Shown here in pieces: positions 1 to 6,117 of a stretch of DNA of 15,872 bases; the first letter of the stretch is position 1; each line of letters begins with the position of its first letter. The DNA lies in assembly GCA_028098005.1 (NCBI GenBank), contig JAOHFM010000036.1:1-15872 (forward strand). Reading direction: 5' to 3'. Source of the stretch: Psychrosphaera sp. GTDB lineage: Bacteria; Pseudomonadota; Gammaproteobacteria; Enterobacterales; Alteromonadaceae. Under the pieces are notes generated by a model that searched no databases, was not told where the DNA came from, and saw only the letters and a list, made by a program, of their open reading frames with translations. The translations under genes were made by a program, and so were the position numbers.

Positions 1-117
1 TTTGCTGACAACCGCGGTAATAATAAGTACCACAAAAAATGAAATTAACTGCCCAAGGTTTAAGCTAAAATCGCCGACTTTAAAAAGTTGGACGTCCAAC
101 CACGCTACATCAATCAT
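1..117 (-). CDS. N-terminal part of probable MscS-type mechanosensitive channel (partial, left copy)
   Basis: A minus-strand frame starts with ATG at 117 and stays open for 39 codons to the window edge. It begins 9 bases after the stop of the CorA-family gene, behind an AGGA ribosome-binding site, so the two genes are probably co-transcribed. The visible protein has a short polar N-terminus followed by a hydrophobic helix (about residues 23-37, LISFFVVLIITAVVS). A short leader, a VGDFSLNLGQL-like segment and then a membrane helix is the usual start of small MscS-family channels, which open under hypo-osmotic shock. That assignment is an inference from 39 residues only, and any small inner-membrane protein would look similar. 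Confidence 0.5.
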   Translation of the reverse strand, partial: MIDVAWLDVQLFKVGDFSLNLGQLISFFVVLIITAVVSK

Positions 118-126
118 CTACGTTTC

Positions 127-1098
127 CTATAACCAATTTTTCTTTTTAAATAGCCCAATTAGACCAACAGCAATTGTGGCCATGACGCCAATCAAAATAA
201 AGTACCCGTTTTCAACTTTAAGCTCCGGTATATAGTCAAAGTTCATTCCGTATAATCCGGCCAAAAAGCTTAGCGGAACAAATACCGCGGTGATAACGGT
301 TAATACTCGCATTGTGGCGTTTAGCTGATGCGACGTGACCGACAAATAACCATCCACTAGGTCTCCGCAAATATCGTAGTAAAGCTGCGACAAACTTAAC
401 AGTCGATCTAATCGTTCATTTAAATCGTTAATTGTATGGGTTTCTTTATTTGTAATGAGCTGTGTATCTTCATCATCAATATAAGACGCTAACGCTTTAC
501 CTATATTTACGTGGTAACTAAAGGCACGTCTAAGTTTCACCAATCTTGAGCGATAAGTGGTGATGTCTCTCATCAATGAGTCTGAGCCTTTGCTCTGGAA
601 TTGATCTTCTAAATTCTCTAGTTCCGTTTCAAAATCCAAAAGCTCTGTTAAATAAAGACCACAGCTATGATGGAAGATCCTCGTTGCTAAGTGAATAGGG
701 CTTCGTTTTAAGTATTTAGCGCCTGTCTCAGTGAACATGGCGGAAATTGCCGTAGACTCTTTTTCATGGCGTGAAATAAAAATGCGTTCGCCAATAAAAA
801 AGCTAATTTGTAAATGTTCAAAGATTAAGCCAGGCTGAGTTTTATAGATCCCACGATATAACAAAAATAAGTAGTCTTTAAATAACTCAATTTTAGGTGG
901 ATGCCTATCTCGTTGCGCATCTGTGATGGCCAGCGTATGGCAGCCTAAGCTCGTGAGAAGTTTCGCTTCAGACTTTTGCTCTTCGCCAGTTAAATCAATC
1001 CAAATGGAAGCGGTAGCGTCTAATTGCCACTGTTCAATCAATTCTGAGCCGCCAAAAATTGTGCTTCCATTGGCATCTAACAACATACACTTAATCAT
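127..1098 (-). CDS. CorA/ZntB-family divalent cation transporter (left copy)
   Basis: A 323-residue inner-membrane protein of the 2-TM-GxN (CorA/Mrs2/ZntB) family, which forms pentameric channels for Mg2+ or other divalent cations. The signature YGMNF is at residues 283-287, at the end of the first transmembrane helix (about 265-282). A second helix spans about 297-316, followed by the basic tail KKKNWL typical of CorA. The N-terminal 260 residues are the cytoplasmic funnel domain with a long, charged helical region (about 150-250). Length is normal for the family. The ATG at 1098 has an AGGG upstream. The gene is divergent from the YebC-family gene and is followed after 9 bases by a probable MscS-type gene. 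The sequence does not settle the substrate (Mg2+, Co2+ or Zn2+). It is intact and duplicated at 14775-15746. Confidence 0.9.
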   Translation of the reverse strand: MIKCMLLDANGSTIFGGSELIEQWQLDATASIWIDLTGEEQKSEAKLLTSLGCHTLAITDAQRDRHPPKIELFKDYLFLLYRGIYKTQPGLIFEHLQISFFIGERIFISRHEKESTAISAMFTETGAKYLKRSPIHLATRIFHHSCGLYLTELLDFETELENLEDQFQSKGSDSLMRDITTYRSRLVKLRRAFSYHVNIGKALASYIDDEDTQLITNKETHTINDLNERLDRLLSLSQLYYDICGDLVDGYLSVTSHQLNATMRVLTVITAVFVPLSFLAGLYGMNFDYIPELKVENGYFILIGVMATIAVGLIGLFKKKNWL

Positions 1099-1302
1099 TT
1101 ATAGAATATCCCTGGTATTATCGTAGGGTTACGATATTTTTGCCGTTATAGCAGTAGTTTAGCTTAAGTAAAACAAATGTTTTTAAAAGGCGATTTTAAT
1201 TAATACTTAATTTAGCGCCTGAAGTTTTGCTAAGCGTTAGCACGTTATCAAAAAATAAGCTTAAAATATGTCATCAGCACTGCACGATATCTTTCGTTTA
1301 TG

Positions 1303-1308
1303 TATAAT
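1303..1308 (+). promoter_or_regulatory. Probable -10 element of the YebC-family gene
   Basis: A perfect TATAAT lies 49 bases before the ATG at 1358 in the divergent intergenic region. The -35 region about 17 bases upstream is weak (CTGCAC-like), so activation or an extended context may matter. It is the best promoter candidate in the 1099-1357 gap. The copy in the right arm is at 14565-14570. Confidence 0.45.
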
Positions 1309-1357
1309 GCCAAACTATACCAATGCGTAAAATCATCAAATAAAAAAAGAGATTAAG

Positions 1358-2080
1358 ATGGGAAGAGCTTACCAAAACCGCAAAGAATCAATGGCTAAAA
1401 CAGCGAACATGAAGACAAAGGTCTATTCTAAATACGGAAAAGAGATCTATGTTATTGCTAAAAATGGCGGCGGTGACCCAGACACAAACATTGCATTAAA
1501 AAATATCATTGAACGTGCGAAAAAAGATCAGGTACCTGCGCACGTAATTAAAAACGCCGTAGATAAAGCCGCTGGTGGTGCAGGTGAAGATTACTCACCA
1601 GCTCGCTATGAAGGTTTTGGTCCTGGTGGCTGCATGGTAATTGTGGATTGTTTAACTGATAACAATAACCGCACAATCATGGAAGTTCGTAACAGCTTTA
1701 CAAAAACTAACTCAAAACTTGGTGCGCAAGGGTCTGCAGCTCACATGTTTGACCACGTTGCTATTTTTGTTTTTGATGGCAATGACGAAGACGAAGTATT
1801 AGAAGCGCTAATGATGGCAGATGTTGACGTTACTGACGTGGAAAGTGAAGATGGTAAAATTACCGTTACTGCACCACACACAGAATACAACAATGTTAAA
1901 ACAGCATTGGAAGAGTCATTTGAAGGCGTTGACTTTGATGTTCAAGAAATCTCTTGGGAGCCTCAAACGACCACACCAGTGACGGGTGATGACGTTGCTA
2001 TGTTCGAAAAATTCATGGACATGCTTGAAAATTGCGAAGACGTTCAAGACGTATATCACAATGCTGAAATCGAAGGCTAA
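1358..2080 (+). CDS. yeeN: YebC/TACO1-family protein, YeeN type (left copy)
   Basis: A 240-residue member of the YebC/PmpR/TACO1 family. The N-terminus begins MGR rather than the MAGHSKW of classical YebC. The family blocks are clear: a basic N-terminal segment, [13 protein letters not shown] near residues 57-70, and RYEGFGPGG near 82-91. The C-terminus is acidic and ends in a DVQDVYHN segment. MGR and the overall match place it with E. coli YeeN, the YebC paralogue. The family was long annotated as transcriptional regulators; TACO1/YebC proteins are now linked to translation, helping ribosomes through difficult motifs such as polyproline. It is cytoplasmic. A purine-rich AGAG precedes the ATG, and a strong intrinsic terminator follows at 2188-2220, so it is probably monocistronic. 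An identical copy lies at 13793-14515. Confidence 0.92.
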   Translation: MGRAYQNRKESMAKTANMKTKVYSKYGKEIYVIAKNGGGDPDTNIALKNIIERAKKDQVPAHVIKNAVDKAAGGAGEDYSPARYEGFGPGGCMVIVDCLTDNNNRTIMEVRNSFTKTNSKLGAQGSAAHMFDHVAIFVFDGNDEDEVLEALMMADVDVTDVESEDGKITVTAPHTEYNNVKTALEESFEGVDFDVQEISWEPQTTTPVTGDDVAMFEKFMDMLENCEDVQDVYHNAEIEG

Positions 2081-2187
2081 TTGATCTTAGCAATTAAGTC
2101 GTTTAAAGGTTTTAATTAAGTTTTTTATTTTAAATAAGTTGTTTAAACCTGACGATTTGATCTTCGAAAAATTCAAAAAAAATAATA

Positions 2188-2220
2188 AAGCTCTGCCAAT
2201 TTGGTGGGGCTTTTTTGTTT
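2188..2220 (+). terminator. Rho-independent terminator of the YebC-family gene (left copy)
   Basis: A 10-bp stem (AAGCTCTGCC against GGTGGGGCTT, with three G-T pairs) closes a 5-base loop and runs directly into TTTTTTGTTT. It lies about 110 bases after the stop of the upstream gene on the same strand. Confidence 0.85.
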
Positions 2221-2363
2221 GTGTGAGGTGAGTGCCTGTGGAATATGAGATAACAGTGTCCACGCTTCACTATTTGATTGGTCAGTTATAACTCATTTCT
2301 GCCCCAAAACAAGTTAGGGTAAATGCTCTAATGACTGCCTTGTGCATGCAAAAATATAGTTGC

Positions 2364-2552
2364 TTATTTAACCAAACTTAGGTGTAATGGAATCATAATA
2401 AACGCTGAGCAGTGCAGGGAAAGCTTAAATAAGGACAGATACGCCAATGAAATTGGCTTACTATAGCTTAGGCCATAAAAAGCAAATCCCCATAGCATAA
2501 ACAACACCAACTCTGACACACCGAGCAGGTAACGACTCAGTCCAACAAGCAA
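2364..2552 (-). CDS. Small hydrophobic hypothetical protein (left copy)
   Basis: I do not recognise this 62-residue frame. It opens with TTG immediately after a TAA and its start lies inside the candidate attC at 2540-2598. The product is strongly hydrophobic, with two possible membrane helices (about residues 10-27 and 34-55) and no signal for export. No plus-strand frame competes in the same stretch. It could be a membrane-protein cassette gene in reverse orientation, a remnant, or a chance frame. The TTG start, lack of a clear ribosome-binding site and small size keep confidence low. It is duplicated at 13321-13509. Confidence 0.25.
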   Translation of the reverse strand: MLVGLSRYLLGVSELVLFMLWGFAFYGLSYSKPISLAYLSLFKLSLHCSAFIMIPLHLSLVK

Positions 2553-2598
2553 TTATGCAACACAAACTGCGTGTCATATAAATACTAAAATGTTAGGC
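2540..2598 (+). repeat. Candidate 59-bp attC recombination site, upstream of the cassette gene (left copy)
   Basis: The left box GTCCAAC (2540-2546) fits RYYYAAC and the right box GTTAGGC (2592-2598) fits GTTRRRY, the simple-site consensus for integron recombination. They are 59 bases end to end, a classical attC size. Between them is a weak dyad (ATTATG with CATATAAAT, ACAC with GTGT). The right box lies 13 bases before the ATG of the cassette gene, where a cassette boundary is expected. The internal pairing is poor, so this site is less secure than the one at 3017-3118. Confidence 0.4.
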
Positions 2599-2611
2599 AT
2601 TGGGAGTGAAA

Positions 2612-3022
2612 ATGGATATTTTTTCGTTAGCAGTCGGGTTTGTAGTTGGCGGTTTTACTGGCGCCGCAGGTACCTTTTATGGAAATAAGTTTACAGATCA
2701 AAGGCGCGATCAAGAAAAAACTGACGCAGAGCGAGTCCAGTGGGAAACCCTAAAATGAAAATTTCCCGCAATAATTCAAGAAATGACCAAAGACGTTAAT
2801 AATCCCGAATTTGCAGGTGTGCGAACTTTCTTTGTAAAAAGTAGCCGGAGTGCTGTTAATAGTTCAGAGCCATATTTTGAGTATCACACAGATATACATT
2901 CAGATCTTCAAGCCGCAATTCTATATATGCAAGATATTGGTTATATACAAGATATTACCCCAAAAGATTGCCCAAAGTTCAGGTTTTATGAGCATTTCTA
3001 TGAGTTGCTAAAAAATGTCTAA
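2612..3022 (+). pseudogene. Cassette gene for a membrane-anchored hypothetical protein, interrupted by TGA (left copy)
   Basis: One continuous frame runs from ATG 2612 (behind a good GGGAG ribosome-binding site) to TAA 3022 and is broken only by TGA at 2756-2758, codon 49. The first 48 residues hold a glycine-rich membrane helix (about 5-24) and a charged stretch. After the stop the frame continues for 87 residues; its second half reads like a small alpha/beta domain, and an internal ATG (2783) could restart translation. The frame before and after the stop fits one protein of about 136 residues. The stop codon TAA overlaps the left box of the attC that follows, as in integron gene cassettes. 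I do not recognise the function. A nonsense mutation is the simplest reading; readthrough or a sequencing error are alternatives. The same TGA is in the other copy. Confidence 0.7.
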
Positions 3023-3118
3023 CAAAGCCGTTAAACCAAGGATACAAAACAGCAGGCAGTGCTCCTTCGTTGCCAATTTTAGCCTGCTATTTTGTGCCGT
3101 TTACGGCAAGCGTTAACA
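3017..3118 (+). repeat. attC site (59-base element) of an integron gene cassette (left copy)
   Basis: R'' GTCTAAC (3017-3023) is followed by L'' GCCGTTAAAC; on the other side L' GTTTACGGC is followed by AAGCGTTAACA with the right core GTT at 3112. The arms are an imperfect palindrome: GCCGTTAAAC pairs with GTTTACGGC leaving one extra base in the left arm, as extrahelical bases do in attC. The inner arms ACAAAACAGCAGGC and GCCTGCTATTTTGTG also pair. Size (about 102 bp) is in the normal range. The right core GTTAACA deviates from GTTRRRY in its last bases. Orientation is plus, matching the gene that ends in its left box. No integrase gene is present in the window. Confidence 0.8.
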
Positions 3119-3145
3119 CTCTTTCACAGGAAGAGCCGAAATAGA

Positions 3146-3373
3146 TTAGGGATAGAGAATGAAGCTGGATAGTGTATGAAATATTACCAAATCTGCCCAT
3201 AGCCATTTAGATATTTCTTCATCAACATCATAACCTTTATCGATAGTCGTATTACTAATATTGCAGTGTCTCTGTCTAAAGAAGTTTTCAGCAAAGGCTG
3301 CAAGGGAACTATTCAGTTCACCTTTAGAGTGAGCGAAACTTTTTCCGCCATTTAATATTAAGATATTTTTCAC
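3146..3373 (-). pseudogene. mdaB: Truncated MdaB-like NAD(P)H:quinone oxidoreductase (left copy)
   Basis: The first 67 residues match the N-terminus of MdaB, the flavodoxin-fold quinone reductase: MKNILILNGGKSFAHSKG, then GYDVDEEISKWLWADLVIF. The homology stops at about residue 67 (near 3172) and eight unrelated residues precede TAG. MdaB is about 190 residues, so roughly two thirds is missing, including most of the FAD-binding and substrate parts. The start is GTG at 3373 with GGAAG upstream, 45 bases after the DJ-1 gene in the same direction, so it was the last gene of the detoxification cluster. The break lies about 55 bases from the attC, which suggests the cassette region replaced the 3' part of the gene. 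It is duplicated at 12500-12727. Confidence 0.8.
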
Positions 3374-3418
3374 TAGGTGCTACTTCCAATTCTTTATTAG
3401 CATTTCACTTACAACCCA

Positions 3419-4183
3419 CTAATTAATAAAGCTCTTAGAATTAATCGATTTGATATCTTTTAGTTCGGACAGAATTTCTTCACCAACTTTTCGAGCAGAT
3501 TGTGGGTTTTGACCAGTAATTACTCGCTTATCATTCACTACATTTTCTACCCACGCTGCACCATAAATGTGCTTTGCACCTCTAGAAATTAAAGTATCCT
3601 GTAGTGAAAACGGAACCACATCTGTTAGTCCAATATTTGACTCTTCTTCGTTAGTAAACGCAGCTAATTTTTTTCCTTCAACGAGGTATTGTCCGTTACT
3701 AAGTTTTACATCTGTAAAAGCAGCTGGCCCGTGGCAAATAGCACTTACAACACCGCCTCTTTCATATATTGAAGCGGTTAACTTATTGATAAGTTCATTG
3801 TTCGAGAAGTCCCACATTGTTCCGTGTCCTCCTGCATAAACTACCGCTTGATAATCTTCACTGTTTACATCCTCAATTGCTATGGTGTTTATAATTGAAG
3901 CCATAAGTTTTTTATCATTGATAAACCTAGCATTATCTTCGTCTGAAAAATCTAGACTTTTAGGGTCTATTGGTGCCATTCCACCTTCAATACTAGCAAC
4001 ATCAACTTCAAAGCCTGCATCAGCAAGAACATAATAAGGGTGCGTTAATTCACCTAGCCAAAATCCAGTTTTCATATCTAACGAACCCATCTTATTGTGG
4101 CTAGTCAATACGAAAAGGACTTTATCCGCAGCAAAGCTTGGAGCAGCGAAAACTAGCGTCATGAATAATAATAAAAATTTCAT
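3419..4183 (-). CDS. Exported DJ-1/PfpI (class I glutamine amidotransferase-like) protein
   Basis: With the ATG at 4183 the protein has 254 residues; an ATG six codons upstream is possible but lacks a ribosome-binding site, whereas GAGAAAG precedes this one. An N-terminal signal peptide (KFLLLFMTLVFAAPSFA, cut before ADK) predicts a periplasmic location. The DJ-1/PfpI domain follows, with a nucleophile elbow AICHGPAA (Cys about 150, followed by His 151) and a conserved Glu in GFWLGELTHPY (about 45), the Hsp31-like arrangement. Relatives are glyoxalase III, chaperone or deglycase-type enzymes acting on methylglyoxal damage; the exact activity cannot be read here. It lies between gloA and mdaB-like genes, which supports a role with reactive electrophiles. 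The right arm of the inverted repeat carries only its C-terminal 64 or so codons. Confidence 0.88.
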   Translation of the reverse strand: MKFLLLFMTLVFAAPSFAADKVLFVLTSHNKMGSLDMKTGFWLGELTHPYYVLADAGFEVDVASIEGGMAPIDPKSLDFSDEDNARFINDKKLMASIINTIAIEDVNSEDYQAVVYAGGHGTMWDFSNNELINKLTASIYERGGVVSAICHGPAAFTDVKLSNGQYLVEGKKLAAFTNEEESNIGLTDVVPFSLQDTLISRGAKHIYGAAWVENVVNDKRVITGQNPQSARKVGEEILSELKDIKSINSKSFIN

Positions 4184-4205
4184 AATATCTTTCTCATACA
4201 AATTT

Positions 4206-4225
4206 AACCAACGGACTCGTTGGTT
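4206..4225 (-). other. Intercistronic hairpin between gloA and the DJ-1 gene
   Basis: A perfect 8-bp stem (AACCAACG against CGTTGGTT) with a 4-base loop fills the 56-base gap between the two genes. No T-run follows on the minus strand, so it is more likely an RNA-processing or stability hairpin, or a weak attenuator, than a full terminator. Confidence 0.6.
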
Positions 4226-4239
4226 ACATATTTAATACT

Positions 4240-4659
4240 TTACCAACTACCAATATTTGGCATTGAAGCCCAAGGCTCAGCTTGTGGTAGCGGCTCACCT
4301 GCTTGTAACAACTCGACTGAAATATCATCTGGGGAGTGTACAAAGGCCATGTGACCGTCTCTAGGAGGTCTATTTATTTCGATACCTAGTGCCTGTAAAT
4401 GAGCGCATGTCTCATATATGTTTTGAACCCTGTATGCTATGTGCCCAAAGTTTCGTCCAGAATATAGAGAATCAGGATCCCAGTTATACGTAAGTTCAAT
4501 TTGAGCGCTTTCATCACCTGGTGCAGCTAAAAAGATTAGAGTGAACTTATCTTTAAAGTAGTCTTTCCTTTTAAGAATCTTCAACCCTAAACCTTCACAG
4601 AAAAATCTCAGTGATGCTTCAATATCTGATATGCGCAGCATTGTGTGAAGATACTTCAT
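4240..4659 (-). CDS. gloA: Glyoxalase I (lactoylglutathione lyase), VOC superfamily
   Basis: A 139-residue cytoplasmic enzyme of the vicinal-oxygen-chelate fold that converts the glutathione hemithioacetal of methylglyoxal to lactoylglutathione. The four metal ligands of GloA are in place: His5 (LHTMLRI), Glu55 (IELTYNW), His73 (FGHIAY) and Glu116 (SVELL). E. coli GloA uses His5, Glu56, His74 and Glu122, so the only spacing change is a shorter loop before the last ligand. The C-terminal tail (PQAEPWASMPNIGSW) is unlike the E. coli one. ATG at 4659 lies 12 bases after the stop of the ABM-family gene, implying co-transcription. The protein is complete and of family length. Confidence 0.9.
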   Translation of the reverse strand: MKYLHTMLRISDIEASLRFFCEGLGLKILKRKDYFKDKFTLIFLAAPGDESAQIELTYNWDPDSLYSGRNFGHIAYRVQNIYETCAHLQALGIEINRPPRDGHMAFVHSPDDISVELLQAGEPLPQAEPWASMPNIGSW

Positions 4660-4671
4660 TTATCACAAACC

Positions 4672-4962
4672 TTAAAACACACGAGCTGTTTGAATATCGA
4701 CTGATAGCACTCTATCTTCTAATGAGGCCTGTAATTGAAGATAATGCGGCAGACTCTTATGTTGTTTTAAAGAATCTATGTCACGCCACATTTCAACCAA
4801 TGTGATCTTTTGTGGACCATTCGTATCAGGGTAAACATCATAACGCTCGCACCCATTTTCAAGCACACTTTCACTTGCGCACTTATAAATTGCGTTTAAA
4901 ACGGTGTTGTAATGCTGTGTTTCACATAGGATATCCACAACAATCATAACTTCATTGTTCAT
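4672..4962 (-). CDS. ABM-fold (YgiN-like) putative quinol monooxygenase
   Basis: A 96-residue protein of the antibiotic-biosynthesis-monooxygenase (dimeric alpha/beta barrel) superfamily. The fold pattern is visible: a first strand (EVMIVVDILC), a helix, RYDVYPDTNGPQKITLVEMWRD-like strand pair with the family's E-x-W at about residues 57-59, and an HKSLPHYLQ helix close to the usual HxxxxHF/Y motif. Relatives such as E. coli YgiN oxidise quinols without cofactor and work with MdaB, whose relative lies at the end of this cluster. The start has AAAGGTT upstream. It is 61 bases after the quinone oxidoreductase gene and 12 before gloA. Whether it acts on quinols or another substrate is not shown. 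Confidence 0.75.
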   Translation of the reverse strand: MNNEVMIVVDILCETQHYNTVLNAIYKCASESVLENGCERYDVYPDTNGPQKITLVEMWRDIDSLKQHKSLPHYLQLQASLEDRVLSVDIQTARVF

Positions 4963-4985
4963 TTTTAACCTTTATTTTGGTGTAT

Positions 4986-5005
4986 AAGGCTGCTTACACA
5001 GCCTT
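4986..5005 (-). other. Intercistronic hairpin between quinone oxidoreductase and ABM genes
   Basis: A perfect 7-bp stem (AAGGCTG against CAGCCTT) closes a 6-base loop 19 bases after the upstream stop codon. There is no following T-run on the minus strand. It could partially terminate or stabilise the upstream message and so set a higher level for the first gene. Confidence 0.55.
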
Positions 5006-5023
5006 TAGTTCAAGAAGAGAGAA

Positions 5024-6016
5024 TTAACGCTCAATGACGATTTTGCCTGTAGCTAATCCTGACTCTAGACGAGAGTGAGCAGCTTTAACTCCATCCAAAG
5101 TGAAAGGGAAAACACTATCAATCAAAGGTTTAACTTGGCCTTTATCTACAAGCCCAGCAAGTCGGCGTAGAATGTCACCGTGAGTATCTCTATCGATATT
5201 GTGAATAATCGAAATCGCCATAAATACAAGATCTAACCTAAGAGCCTTAAAGTGCATTTCAGTTAAGTTATAATCAGCATAACCAATTGTAGAAATAACA
5301 TGCCCTTTCAGTTTTGCAGCGATTAGTGAGTTTTGCAGAACTGGCCCACCCACTGTATCAAATACAGTATCGAAACCATGACCATTGGTTAATCTTTCAA
5401 CATATTCCTTTGGTTCTTCTTTAGGGAATAGAACCGTTTCGTCTGCACCCAATTGTTTTGCAATTTCTGCGCGTTCTTCATCTACAACAGTCGTTGTAAC
5501 ATGTGCACCTAGCGCTTTCGCAAGCTGCAGACCGATGTGGCCTACACCACCTGTACCACCATGAACTAAAACTTTATCGCTCGGCTGGATTTCAGCTCGA
5601 CCAATAATTGCTTCCCAAGCGGTAATTGCTACTAAAGGCAAGCTAGCCGCTTCACCAAAGCTAAGCTTTTTAGGTTTGTGTGCTAATAATACAGCGTCAG
5701 CTTCAACCTTTTCAGCTAGAGTACCTGGAATGCCAACAATACCACCGACACAACCATACACTTCATCACCAACTTTGAAGTTAGTTACACCTTCACCAAC
5801 TTCACTGATTACACCCGATACATCCATGTGAAGGATTGCAGGGTAAACCATACCAGCAGTACCTTCACTGCCTTTACGGATTTTAGTATCTACAGGATTC
5901 ACACTTGTCGCTTTTACATCAATTACGACATGACCACGTTTTGGTTTTGGTGCATCAACTTCGATTTCGTGTAGAACATCAACATCACCATGACCATTAA
6001 TTGCAATTGCTTTCAT
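5024..6016 (-). CDS. Zinc-independent NADPH:quinone oxidoreductase, MDR family
   Basis: A 330-residue medium-chain dehydrogenase/reductase. ATG at 6016 (MKAIAINGHG) is chosen over an in-frame start 21 codons upstream because AGAGG lies just before it and family homology begins there. The N-terminal catalytic half has SVNPVDTKIR (about 38-47) and HMDVSGVI-SEVGEGV (about 63-77). The NADPH-binding Rossmann motif is VHGGTGGVG (about 151-159), followed by GLQLAKALGA. The structural-zinc cysteine lobe of alcohol dehydrogenases is absent, as in QOR-type quinone reductases and enone reductases. It is the first gene of the minus-strand cluster and is divergent from the LysR regulator. Reduction of quinones or alkenals with NADPH is the likely role; the substrate is not determinable. 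Confidence 0.88.
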   Translation of the reverse strand: MKAIAINGHGDVDVLHEIEVDAPKPKRGHVVIDVKATSVNPVDTKIRKGSEGTAGMVYPAILHMDVSGVISEVGEGVTNFKVGDEVYGCVGGIVGIPGTLAEKVEADAVLLAHKPKKLSFGEAASLPLVAITAWEAIIGRAEIQPSDKVLVHGGTGGVGHIGLQLAKALGAHVTTTVVDEERAEIAKQLGADETVLFPKEEPKEYVERLTNGHGFDTVFDTVGGPVLQNSLIAAKLKGHVISTIGYADYNLTEMHFKALRLDLVFMAISIIHNIDRDTHGDILRRLAGLVDKGQVKPLIDSVFPFTLDGVKAAHSRLESGLATGKIVIER

Positions 6017-6047
6017 AAAATTTACCTCTTTGTTATTGACGAAAGTG

Positions 6048-6061
6048 ATGTTATCAACATA
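6048..6061. promoter_or_regulatory. Candidate LysR-type operator (T-N11-A dyad)
   Basis: ATGTT-N3-AACAT (6048-6060) is a dyad, and T6049 to A6061 fits the T-N11-A pattern of LysR binding sites. It lies in the 101-base divergent gap, just upstream of the quinone oxidoreductase start. Its core TTATCAAC (6051-6058) recurs inverted as GTTGATAA (6109-6116) immediately before the LysR start codon, so a regulator could bind both sites. Confidence 0.45.
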
Positions 6062-6117
6062 ATTAACTACCAGAAACACACCAAAGCTTTAATGATTAAT
6101 TCCAAAAGGTTGATAAT

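Larger units (their letters stand above)
1..3614. repeat. Left arm of a 3614-bp perfect inverted repeat
   Basis: Every position p in this arm pairs with 15873-p in the right arm. All mirrored reading frames translate identically, and the non-coding stretches I compared base by base (the attC region and the breakpoint) also match. Identity stops between 3614 and 3615: the left arm continues with the DJ-1 gene while the right arm continues with cydB. The outer ends coincide with the window ends, so the true outer limit of the duplication is unknown. Absence of any divergence implies a very recent event or an artefact of amplification or assembly. Confidence 0.97.

Noticed and set aside
4184..4201. 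Upstream ATG (4201) for the DJ-1 gene
   Set aside because: It has no ribosome-binding site and lies directly after a hairpin; it would place six charged residues before an otherwise normal signal peptide.
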